Of a stretch of 27,501 nucleotides of DNA, positions 7,292-13,366 are shown piece by piece. Origin of the DNA: a virus. Under the pieces are notes generated by a model. The model saw nothing but the letters and a program-made list of their open reading frames with translations. It was not told where the DNA came from and did not search any database. The number at the start of each line of letters is the position of its first letter. Position 1 is the first letter of the stretch. Location of the stretch: positions 1-27,501 of the IMG/VR virus record IMGVR_UViG_3300048773_000053; one strand, written 5' to 3'. The translations under genes and the position numbers were made by a program.

Positions 7292-8470
7292 ATGGAGTGG
7301 ATCACCCCGAAGCTCGCATCCTGGGCATCGATCCTGGACCAGCCGACGCGCCAGCAGGCGATCATGACATCGGCTATGCCGTTCATTCACCCGTACCTGG
7401 CGGTGATGCCGGACGGCCACCTCGGCAAAGGTTCGACAGTAGGTTCGGTTATCCCCACGCTGGGTGCGATAATGCCCGCCGCGGTCGGGGCTGACATCGG
7501 CTGCGGGATGGCTGCCTGGCGCACCAGCGTGCCCCGCAGTGCACTGGGCAGTGAAAATCTGCCCGCGTTGCGCCAGGCGATCGAGCGCGCGGTGCCGCTG
7601 TCGCCGGGCAATTACAACCATCACTGGCGGGACACCTTGTACGGCACCCAGGCGCGGATCGCCGAGCTGGAAAACCTGGACGGCTGCGACTCCGCCGAGG
7701 CCATCGCGCCCAGCTGGCGGTTTCAGCTGGGCAGCCTGGGCGGCGGTAACCACTTCATTGAGATCACCGCCGATGAGGACGGCTGGATCTGGCTGTTCCT
7801 GCACTCCGGCAGCCGCGGCGTCGGCAAAAGGCTGGCTTCCCGGCACATCAAGCTGGCCCAGCTGGCCTGCAAGACCAGCGGCGTGAAGCTGCCGCACCCG
7901 GACCTGGCATACCTGACCGAGGGCACGAAGGAATTCAACGCCTACATCCGGGACCTGCGCTGGGCACAGCGTTTTGCCTGGCTGAACCGGGACGAGATGA
8001 TGGAGCGGGTGCACGCCTGCTTCAGCTACTGGCTGGCCACTGGCTTCAGCGTGACCGGGAAGGTAAACACGCACCACAACTACACCGAGCGGGAGATCTA
8101 CGGCGATGAACTGGTATGGCTGTCCCGCAAGGGCGCGATCGACGCCCACAAGGGCGTGCCGGGGCTGATCCCCGGGTCGATGGCCGCGGCGTCCTACGTG
8201 GTGACCGGCAAGGGGAACGAGCTGGCGCTCAACTCCAGCCCGCACGGTGCCGGCCGCCAGTACAGCCGCAGCGCGGCTAAGGCGCACTTCACCGAGGCCG
8301 ACCTCCAGAAGTCGATGAAGGGGATCGAGTGGGATGCCGCCTCCGGCCGCACGTTCCTGGATGAGATCCCCGGCGCATACAAGGACATCGGCGTCGTGAT
8401 GGCAGACTCCGCGGATCTGGTGGATATCCGGCACGAGCTGCACCAGCTCGTCAACGTGAAAGGGACGTGA
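7292..8470 (+). CDS. rtcB: RtcB-family RNA-splicing ligase
   Basis: 392 residues, close to the usual RtcB length. All signature positions are visible: PDGHLGKGSTVG (40-51), VGADIGCG with metal ligands Asp68 and Cys71, GGGNHFIE with Asn153-His154, HSGSRGVG with His171, THHNY near His261-262, and SPHGAGR with His318 as the guanylylated nucleophile. The C-terminus LHQLVNVKG is the usual family ending. Known reaction: GTP- and Mn-dependent joining of 2',3'-cyclic phosphate or 3'-phosphate RNA ends to 5'-hydroxyl ends. GAGGGAGG precedes the ATG by 4 bases. It is on the strand opposite the virion genes, followed by two small coupled genes. In a phage, the likely role is repair of tRNA cut by host defence (inference). 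Confidence 0.95.
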   Translation: MEWITPKLASWASILDQPTRQQAIMTSAMPFIHPYLAVMPDGHLGKGSTVGSVIPTLGAIMPAAVGADIGCGMAAWRTSVPRSALGSENLPALRQAIERAVPLSPGNYNHHWRDTLYGTQARIAELENLDGCDSAEAIAPSWRFQLGSLGGGNHFIEITADEDGWIWLFLHSGSRGVGKRLASRHIKLAQLACKTSGVKLPHPDLAYLTEGTKEFNAYIRDLRWAQRFAWLNRDEMMERVHACFSYWLATGFSVTGKVNTHHNYTEREIYGDELVWLSRKGAIDAHKGVPGLIPGSMAAASYVVTGKGNELALNSSPHGAGRQYSRSAAKAHFTEADLQKSMKGIEWDAASGRTFLDEIPGAYKDIGVVMADSADLVDIRHELHQLVNVKGT

Positions 8471-8476
8471 CCATGG
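8438..8476. repeat. 39-bp direct repeat, copy 1 (rtcB 3' end plus next start)
   Basis: Matches 8656-8694 at 36 of 39 positions; all three differences are transitions. It spans the last ten rtcB codons, the stop, the AAGGGA ribosome site and the next ATG. Confidence 0.95.
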
Positions 8477-8688
8477 CGGACCTCTACACCGGGGTCTGCC
8501 CTGCCTGCGGGCAGCTCCGGGCCCTGAAAAACAACGGGAAGCTCCGGCATCATCGGGGGGCGCCCGGGTCCGCGCCGCGAGGTTCCGGCACCCCGGCCCT
8601 GGCCAGCAGCACCCGGGCCTACCGGTGCCCAGGGTCTGACCGGCTTCCGGTAGTGCTGCATCAGCTCGTCAACGTGAAGGGGACGTGA
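8473..8688 (+). CDS. Small zinc-ribbon-like protein with an RtcB-derived C-terminus
   Basis: 71 residues from the ATG at 8473, chosen because AAGGGA lies 7 bases upstream; a GTG at 8467 would be only one base from it. The N-terminus has CPACG followed by a basic segment with two His (GKLRHHRG) and a later Cys (YRCPGS), as in small actinobacterial zinc-ribbon proteins. The last ten residues, LHQLVNVKGT, are identical to the last ten of RtcB, and the DNA behind them is the second copy of a 39-bp repeat. The tail therefore looks acquired by duplication rather than native. Function unknown. Confidence 0.6.
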   Translation: MADLYTGVCPACGQLRALKNNGKLRHHRGAPGSAPRGSGTPALASSTRAYRCPGSDRLPVVLHQLVNVKGT

Positions 8689-8694
8689 TCATGG
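8656..8694. repeat. 39-bp direct repeat, copy 2
   Basis: Second copy of 8438-8476. Two of the three differences are synonymous third positions (CAC/CAT, AAA/AAG); the third lies after the stop codon. It supplies the stop of the zinc-ribbon gene and the ribosome site and ATG of the next gene. Confidence 0.95.
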
Positions 8695-8894
8695 GCAGCC
8701 AGCTGCACATTACCCACCGGGCCGCGTATCTGGCGGGCTGGAAAAGCGGCGAGAACGACGCGCTGGCCAGCCGGGACTACCAGCCGCGCGACGGCGCCAC
8801 CGGCACCGAAGGTAATCAGCTGGCTTACGGCCTGGGGTACTGCGACGGCTGGGCGAACGCGATGGAAGACGGGCCGGTCAGTCCTGGCCGGTGA
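8691..8894 (+). CDS. Small hypothetical protein
   Basis: 67 residues from the ATG at 8691 (AAGGGGA 7 bases upstream). It contains HRAAYLAGWKSGENDA and LAYGLGYCDGWANAM, two aromatic/Gly-rich helices of similar pattern. Short proteins of this look occur in actinophage genomes, but no function is known to me. Its last 17 bases overlap the end of the convergent gene at 8878-9201. Confidence 0.62.
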   Translation: MGSQLHITHRAAYLAGWKSGENDALASRDYQPRDGATGTEGNQLAYGLGYCDGWANAMEDGPVSPGR

Positions 8895-9201
8895 TGTCCT
8901 CAGCTTCCAGCGAGATCAGCTCCGCTGCCGCGGCCGGGGAGAACGCCACCCCGGGATGAGCCGGGTCAGTCACCACGATCCCGCTGGCGGCATCGGCCTT
9001 CGCGGCGGTGAGCATGGCGATGAACTCCAGCAGTTCCTGCACCTGAGCCTCATCCAGCTCCTCGGCCGGGCCGCCGTCGACCAGCCGCAGCGGCTCGTGC
9101 TCCCCCACCGCGGGCATCGCGTCCATCACCGCGGCCAGCGCGTCGATTTCGCCGCCGTCCAGCTCCGTCCAGATGGCCACGGACACCTTGAACCAGGGCA
9201 T
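8878..9201 (-). CDS. Hypothetical acidic protein
   Basis: 107 residues, starting MPWFKVSVAIWTELDGGEID, with GAAGGGACC as ribosome site. Highly acidic and alpha-helical in the middle (DEAQVQELLEFIAMLTAAKA). No recognised domain, signal peptide or membrane segment. It is a minus-strand gene inside the plus-strand island and ends 17 bp inside the convergent gene. Confidence 0.62.
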   Translation of the reverse strand: MPWFKVSVAIWTELDGGEIDALAAVMDAMPAVGEHEPLRLVDGGPAEELDEAQVQELLEFIAMLTAAKADAASGIVVTDPAHPGVAFSPAAAAELISLEAEDITGQD

Positions 9202-9231
9202 ACACGGTCCCTTCGGGTCGTTTACAGTAGT

Positions 9232-9384
9232 CTAGCGCCGCCCGTGCCGGCGCCTGCGCCAGGGAGGGGGCCAGCCCGCGCAGAACTCCAGAAGTGAACG
9301 GATCAGCCCGTTCCGCCGTATCCATTGCCGGTCCAGCTTTTCAGCCAGCGCGGCCTGCCAGCCAGGTTCTGGGGGCTGCTTCAC
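9232..9384 (-). CDS. Possible 50-residue basic protein
   Basis: GTG at 9384 with AGGGTG 6 bases upstream; stop TAG at 9234-9232. The product has a helical, Trp- and Arg-rich sequence (WQAALAEKLDRQWIRRN, then PPPWRRRRHGRR). It fills most of an otherwise empty 208-bp stretch and lies 30 bp upstream of the next minus-strand gene. Against it: its start is only 25 bp from the divergent DUF397 start, leaving little room for separate promoters. Confidence 0.38.
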   Translation of the reverse strand: MKQPPEPGWQAALAEKLDRQWIRRNGLIRSLLEFCAGWPPPWRRRRHGRR

Positions 9385-9409
9385 CTGATCACCCTACGGA
9401 AGAGGGAAG

Positions 9410-9706
9410 ATGAGCACCACGCATGTCAGCACCGGAGAGACCGAATTCACTGGCTGGTTCAAATCCAGCAAGAGCAATCCAGGCGGCAACTGCGTCAAGG
9501 TCAGCCACGGCATCCAGCGCTGGCGCAAGACCCATCGGTGCAATCACGGGGAGTGCGTCAAGGTCGGCCAGGGCCGCCGGGTGATCGGCATCGGCGACAC
9601 CACACAGGACCACCGCCCCGCCGCGCAGCAGGAGGTGCTGACGGTCACCCCGGCCGCCTACGCCGCCTTCATCGCGGACGTCAAGGCCGGCCGCTGCCCC
9701 AGTTAG
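9410..9706 (+). CDS. DUF397-family protein with an internal 21-residue duplication
   Basis: 98 residues. WFKSSKSNPGGNCVKV and the C-terminal LTVTPAAYAAFIADVKAG are the two hallmarks of DUF397, the small partner protein of Scr1-type (DUF5753) regulators in actinomycetes. Between them the NCVKV...G segment occurs twice, 63 bases apart (9491 and 9554, both TGCGTCAAGGTC), making it longer than the usual 60-70 residues and adding two cysteines and histidines. AGAGGGAAG precedes the ATG. The likely partner regulator is about 4 kb away on the other strand, not adjacent as is usual. Confidence 0.82.
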   Translation: MSTTHVSTGETEFTGWFKSSKSNPGGNCVKVSHGIQRWRKTHRCNHGECVKVGQGRRVIGIGDTTQDHRPAAQQEVLTVTPAAYAAFIADVKAGRCPS

Positions 9707-9718
9707 CCGGTGACGCAG

Positions 9719-9771
9719 TGGGCCAGTGCCTACGCCCGCGCGGGAAACATGCCGGCGTAGGCACTGGCCCA
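9719..9771. terminator. 18-bp perfect inverted repeat between convergent genes
   Basis: Left arm 9719-9736 (TGGGCCAGTGCCTACGCC), 17-base loop, right arm 9754-9771, its exact reverse complement. It begins 13 bp after the DUF397 stop and covers the last 14 codons of the convergent glycosyltransferase, including its TAG. The position suggests a bidirectional terminator without a T-tract, as is common in actinomycetes. Confidence 0.7.
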
Positions 9772-10773
9772 GCTGCTCCAGCTGCCCTCGATCGTGTGTG
9801 CCCTCGCCACCTCACGCGCGCTGGCGCTCATCTTCTCCCGCAGCCCCGCGTCGGTGGCCAGCTCGCTCATCCGCTTCAGCCAGTCGTGCTCGTACCGGAT
9901 CAGGAAACCGTTCACGCCATCGGTGATGTAGTCCCGGTACGGTTCCACATCTGAGGCGATCACCGGGATGCCCAGGGCGTTGTACTCCAGGCACTTGATC
10001 ATGGACTTGGACCGGTTGAAATCATTGTCGGCCAGCGGCGCCAGCCCGATGTCGAAGTCCATCGTGGCGTAGTAGCCGCGGGGGTCGTCGTTCACCCGCA
10101 CCCAGGTGCTGAAATCCGCCCGCGCCTTCGGCAGCCTGAAGGTGGGCCGGTAGTCGGTGCCGCACAATCGCAGGTCCCAGGCGGGGAACCGCTTCAGGAA
10201 CCGCCTGACGGGCTGCACGATAATGCCCACATCCACGCCGTGGCTGGCGCCGCCCTGCCAGCCGATCGCCGGCCGGGCGCGTGCCGCACGCGGGCCCTGC
10301 GTCACCCAGGAAGGCACGCAGTTGGGCAGCACGGCCACATTGGCGTTGCCGGTGTGCCCGGTCATCACCTGGGCCAGGTGCGGGGTGCTCACGGTGATCA
10401 GGTCGGCCACCTGCGCGCCGTGCGTGATCGCGTCCCGGATCGTCTCATCCCGGAAATGGGTGTACGCCTGCCAGTTCTCCGGGTTGATGGTCCACACGTC
10501 GTCATCGGTCTCATACACCAGCCGGGAGAACGGGGTCCGCGCGCCGCGCCAGACCTGGAGCCCGTCATGCTTGGACAATCGCTGCCCGACGATGATGTCG
10601 TAGCCCTCCAGGTGCCGCGCGGTGACCGTGTGCGGGCCATTGGAGTCCCCGGCGTCGGCGAAGGTGACCTCGAACCCGGGGTGCCTGGCCAGCTCCTGCA
10701 AGGGCATAGTCATGCGATACCAAGCGCATCCTGAGCCGCCGTCGTGGGCGGCGAAAATCTTCAGCGGCTTCAC
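9730..10773 (-). CDS. GT-B type glycosyltransferase (GT4-like)
   Basis: 347 residues, GTG start sharing GTGA with the preceding stop. The N-terminus has GCAWYRMTMPLQELA, a typical acceptor-side start of GT4-like enzymes, and VYETDDDVW at 87-94. The C-terminal nucleotide-sugar half has a glycine-rich turn (IGWQGGASHG) and DFDIGLAPLADN, then SMIKCLEYNALGIPVIAS, matching the E-x7-E region of retaining GT-B enzymes. No signal peptide or membrane anchor, so cytoplasmic. It is the last gene of a five-gene coupled run. Donor and acceptor are not readable. Confidence 0.86.
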   Translation of the reverse strand: MKPLKIFAAHDGGSGCAWYRMTMPLQELARHPGFEVTFADAGDSNGPHTVTARHLEGYDIIVGQRLSKHDGLQVWRGARTPFSRLVYETDDDVWTINPENWQAYTHFRDETIRDAITHGAQVADLITVSTPHLAQVMTGHTGNANVAVLPNCVPSWVTQGPRAARARPAIGWQGGASHGVDVGIIVQPVRRFLKRFPAWDLRLCGTDYRPTFRLPKARADFSTWVRVNDDPRGYYATMDFDIGLAPLADNDFNRSKSMIKCLEYNALGIPVIASDVEPYRDYITDGVNGFLIRYEHDWLKRMSELATDAGLREKMSASAREVARAHTIEGSWSSWASAYAGMFPARA

Positions 10774-11135
10774 TTGTGCTCCAGCCCGATACTGCCGTTA
10801 GTGGCCTGGATCAGCGCGCGGATCTGCGCAGGGTCCGGCTGCGGCCCGGGGTCCAGCCCGGCGGCGGCGCAGATGCCCGCGTACGTGCCGTCCAGCAGCA
10901 GGTCGGTGGGGACCTCCTCCCAGCTGGTCACCCCGGCCAGCCGGGACAGGATCACGATCCGGGTGGTCAGCCAGTCGCAGTGCATCGACCAGCGCAGCGA
11001 CCTGTCCAGCGCGGCGCTGCGGGCACTGGACAGGTCGCCCCACAGATCCCGGGCCTCATCCTGGCAGGCGTCCAGCAGATCATCCGGCATGCAGTCGGCA
11101 CTGACCCGCGCTGAGGTCTCCCATGGCTTGCTCAC
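10770..11135 (-). CDS. Hypothetical protein
   Basis: 121 residues from the GTG at 11135, chosen over an upstream ATG (11225) because it gives a GTGA overlap with the preceding stop, the pattern used by its neighbours. Mostly helical, with no Cys cluster, signal or membrane segment (for example MPDDLLDACQDEARDLWGDL and ALDRSLRWSMHCDWLTTRI). Its stop overlaps the glycosyltransferase start. Function unknown. Confidence 0.66.
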   Translation of the reverse strand: MSKPWETSARVSADCMPDDLLDACQDEARDLWGDLSSARSAALDRSLRWSMHCDWLTTRIVILSRLAGVTSWEEVPTDLLLDGTYAGICAAAGLDPGPQPDPAQIRALIQATNGSIGLEHK

Positions 11136-11425
11136 GTACGGCCACCAGGGCCGCGCTGAGGGAATTGCGCGGGCGGCAGGGCACCCCGGGCCACCACCAG
11201 GCCGCTTTTGCTCATGCTGGCGCACAGGCCGTTCAGCAGGTCGAGCCAGCCTTTCAGCTCCACCGCGCTTGCCATCGTGGTGAAGGTGGTGCTCGCGGTC
11301 CGGAACGTCAGCAGGGCCAGCTGGCCGTCCGGGGACTCGACGGTCCCGATCGACAGCGTGCTCTCGACCTTGGCCAGCAGCGAATTGCCGGTGTCCACCA
11401 GCTGGGCTTCCCGCGGCGCGCTCAC
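11132..11425 (-). CDS. Hypothetical protein
   Basis: 97 residues from the GTG at 11425, which overlaps the preceding stop (GTGA). A longer frame opens upstream but runs antiparallel in phase to a better gene, so the short version is preferred. The middle (GQLALLTFRTASTTFTTMAS, then ELKGWLDLLNGLCASM) looks like a small alpha/beta domain. No family recognised. It is part of the coupled run 9730-11897. Confidence 0.66.
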   Translation of the reverse strand: MSAPREAQLVDTGNSLLAKVESTLSIGTVESPDGQLALLTFRTASTTFTTMASAVELKGWLDLLNGLCASMSKSGLVVARGALPPAQFPQRGPGGRT

Positions 11426-11652
11426 GGGGCGTCTTTCCCGTCCGCGAGAGCCTGCCGGACCAGGCAGTCTTTCGCCTCCAGCAGCTTGCGCAGGCCAGCC
11501 GTCAGCTCCGGCCCGTCGCCCAGCTGGCCGAGCAGTTCCCCGGCAAAAACCGTGAAGCGCTCGCTGACCTCGCGCGGCACGCCCGCCGGCAGGTGACGGT
11601 AGCTGAACCACTGCATGATCTGCTGCGTGGCCGGGTGCCTGGCCGCGCTCAC
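11422..11652 (-). CDS. Small helical hypothetical protein
   Basis: 76 residues. HPATQQIMQWFSYRHLPAGV is followed by long helices (VSERFTVFAGELLGQLGD and LRKLLEAKDCLVRQAL). This arrangement is shared by small actinophage proteins often found upstream of genes that sense or count residues, but no function is established. ATG at 11652 overlaps the preceding stop. Confidence 0.68.
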   Translation of the reverse strand: MSAARHPATQQIMQWFSYRHLPAGVPREVSERFTVFAGELLGQLGDGPELTAGLRKLLEAKDCLVRQALADGKDAP

Positions 11653-11897
11653 GAGCTGATCTTCCCGTGGTCTTTGCGGCCCGCCGCAATGGTGGCCGCG
11701 GCGCCGGCGACCGCCCGCTGGGACTCGCTCTCCCCCAGCCCGGCCGTCACCGCGGCGGCGATCAGCGGGCCCGGTTCCAGGCCCTGCTCAGCGGCCCGGC
11801 AGCCGGCCCAGAACAGGCTCTTGTGCCGGTCGCCCACCTCACGGCCGGCCATCCAGTCCGCGAGGGCGGTGATTCCCTGGTTTTGCTCAGCGCTCAT
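11649..11897 (-). CDS. Small protein resembling a PrimPol C-terminal helical segment
   Basis: 82 residues. KSLFWAGCRAAEQGLEPGPL and the following AAAVTAGLGESESQRAVAGA resemble the helical tail of actinobacterial bifunctional primase-polymerases, where a LFWAACR-like segment precedes helices for DNA binding. Only that segment is present; there is no catalytic domain. It is the first gene of the coupled run that ends in the glycosyltransferase. The resemblance is a pattern match and the function is unproven. Confidence 0.62.
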   Translation of the reverse strand: MSAEQNQGITALADWMAGREVGDRHKSLFWAGCRAAEQGLEPGPLIAAAVTAGLGESESQRAVAGAAATIAAGRKDHGKISS

Positions 11898-11997
11898 GAC
11901 ACATCCCGGCAGACGTGCCCGCGCTGCCGGCCACGTGCCCGGCCCTGCTACCTGCCGCGGCCAGGATACCGCCGCGGCGGTCGCTCAGCGGGTGCGG

Positions 11998-12153
11998 TTA
12001 CCAGTAATGCCGGCGGGTGCCGGCCTGATGCCCGATCGCGCCGAGCAGCAGCAGGATGAGGCCCACCACCAGGACGACCACGCCGATCAGCCACAGGACG
12101 GCGATCTTGAGCAGGAACCCCGCGACCAGCAGGATGACACCGAGAATGATCAT
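11998..12153 (-). CDS. DUF6131-like small membrane protein
   Basis: 51 residues from the ATG at 12153 to TAA at 12000-11998. Two hydrophobic helices (MIILGVILLVAGFLLKIAVL and WLIGVVVLVVGLILLLLGAI) are followed by a short polar tail ending TRRHYW. The length, hydrophobic pattern and R-R-H-Y ending match DUF6131, small membrane proteins of unknown role in mycobacteria and streptomycetes. GGAGGG lies 11 bases upstream, at the end of the preceding gene. The 100 bp downstream hold only a 14-bp GC palindrome. Confidence 0.7.
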   Translation of the reverse strand: MIILGVILLVAGFLLKIAVLWLIGVVVLVVGLILLLLGAIGHQAGTRRHYW

Positions 12154-12157
12154 GTGC

Positions 12158-12814
12158 CTATTGTCCCTCCGTTACCTTTGCCGCCGCGGCTTTCGCGTCC
12201 CGGGCGGCCTGCTGCTGCATACCGGTCCGGTGCTCGACGTCCAGCCGGGCGCCGAACCGGGTCAGCCCCACCGGGTTGGCGGAGACCAGCAGCGTATTAT
12301 TTTGCGCCTTGAAGCCGGGTGCGGGCGTGTCCCGCGCCGCGTTCAGGCCGGTGCCGGCCGCCAGCTTGATGCCGGTGCCCTCACCGCTGCCTGACCAGTT
12401 GGCGGACCCCTCAAACCACAGCCCCTGCGCGATCAGCACGCCGCCCTTGGTGTGGCTGATCTGGTGGGTGGCCGAGGTGGTGATCACGAAGCTGTTGTAG
12501 AAGTCCGGGTTGTCTTTCAGGTCGCTGGCCAGGATGGCCCGCTCGGCCGGGCCGCCCGCCTGGGACTTGTCCAGCGTGCCCTGCACCGCGACGTTCGGGC
12601 TGGCCATCAGCGCCAGGATGGCGCCGTTAAGTTCCGCATCGTCGTAGCCGAACATGTTGAACTTCAGGCCCATGGTCTCGCGGGTCAGCAGCCAGAGCAG
12701 AATTCCGTGCACGTCGTCGCGGCCCACGAAAAACAGGTAGTGATCCCCGTACCCAGGAGTCAGGTACCCCTCCGGGGTGTACGTGCCAAGCGCGACCAGG
12801 CGGTTGTCGTCCAC
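12158..12814 (-). CDS. Phospholipase-D-like protein with a degenerate HKD motif
   Basis: 218 residues, GTG start with GGAAGG 7 bases upstream. His121-x-Lys123 followed by GSANWS (136-141) and QNNTLLV is the PLD-superfamily core, but the Asp expected at 128 is Ile, and only one motif is present where active enzymes need two (in one chain or a dimer). The upstream region (MGLKFNMFGYDDAELNGAIL) fits the preceding alpha/beta half. No signal peptide. Possible roles are nucleic-acid binding, a dimeric nuclease with altered chemistry, or a dead enzyme. It sits next to the DUF6131-like gene, unlinked to lipid genes. Confidence 0.68.
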   Translation of the reverse strand: MDDNRLVALGTYTPEGYLTPGYGDHYLFFVGRDDVHGILLWLLTRETMGLKFNMFGYDDAELNGAILALMASPNVAVQGTLDKSQAGGPAERAILASDLKDNPDFYNSFVITTSATHQISHTKGGVLIAQGLWFEGSANWSGSGEGTGIKLAAGTGLNAARDTPAPGFKAQNNTLLVSANPVGLTRFGARLDVEHRTGMQQQAARDAKAAAAKVTEGQ

Positions 12815-12916
12815 AGCCAGCCTTCCGTGGCTGCATGCGCCGGGAGGCGGCTACCGGAGCGTTATCCGCTCGCACGCTGAGTCAGGCCAGTCTACGGCTC
12901 ATCCTGCTCAGGACTG

Positions 12917-13174
12917 CTAGCCTGCTCCGGCGGGCTCGTCTTCGCCTGCCGGCGCCGGGTCCGGCGGGTTCGGCAGAATAATAGGCCCGGGGATATCCAG
13001 CTCGGGCAGGTCCTCGTAGTCGTACCGGCCTGCCCGCACCGCGGCGATGAACTCGCGCCACTCATGCCGCGGCAGCCAGATGCACAGGTCACCAGGCTCA
13101 TAGGGCCGCCCCACGGTGTGCCAGACGCGGACCCCGCCACCGGGGAAGACGCCAGCGGTGAGATAACCGGGCAT
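12917..13174 (-). CDS. DUF397-like small protein
   Basis: 85 residues. GGGVRVWHTVGRPYEPGD then WLPRHEWREFIAAVRAGRYD follows the DUF397 C-terminal pattern (a beta pair, then W-x2-F-x3-V-x-G-x-x-D). The N-terminal Ser/Asn-rich half of DUF397 is missing, and a proline-rich acidic tail is added. It is the next gene downstream of the Scr1-type regulator, as expected for its partner. The start is uncertain because the ribosome site is weak. Confidence 0.62.
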   Translation of the reverse strand: MPGYLTAGVFPGGGVRVWHTVGRPYEPGDLCIWLPRHEWREFIAAVRAGRYDYEDLPELDIPGPIILPNPPDPAPAGEDEPAGAG

Positions 13175-13366
13175 CAGCGCTCATTTCGGTGAGAAGGAAC
13201 AGGCCCGCTGGCCAGTGCCGGCAAGCAGATCCGTTACAGCAGGCCGCTGACCTCGTATGAACAGTGGTTTTGTAACAGATTTGATTGTCCCGGCCTGTAC
13301 CAGCGAGCCCGTTCTTTACTCCACCGATGCCCCCCGCCTGTACCTCCAGACGCGGGCAGACCGAGA
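13175..13366. other. 192-bp non-coding stretch between the regulator and its DUF397-like neighbour
   Basis: No plausible coding frame. It is more AT-rich than its surroundings. It holds an inverted pair GTTACA (13233-13238) and TGTAAC (13271-13276); GTTAC also occurs just upstream of the regulator start (14260-14265, minus strand). A promoter for the downstream gene is likely here but I cannot place it. Confidence 0.4.

Noticed and set aside
7265-8443. Full-length open frame antisense to rtcB
   Set aside because: A mirror frame created by GC-rich codon bias; rtcB on the plus strand has every catalytic motif, while this product has none.
9456-9466. GGTTCAAATCC, a perfect-looking tRNA T-arm sequence
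   Set aside because: It encodes the conserved W-F-K-S of the DUF397 protein; no acceptor stem, anticodon arm or D-arm can be built around it.
11968-11981. 14-bp palindrome ACCGCCGCGGCGGT
   Set aside because: Low-complexity GC palindrome without loop, at the level expected by chance in such GC-rich DNA; not called as an operator.
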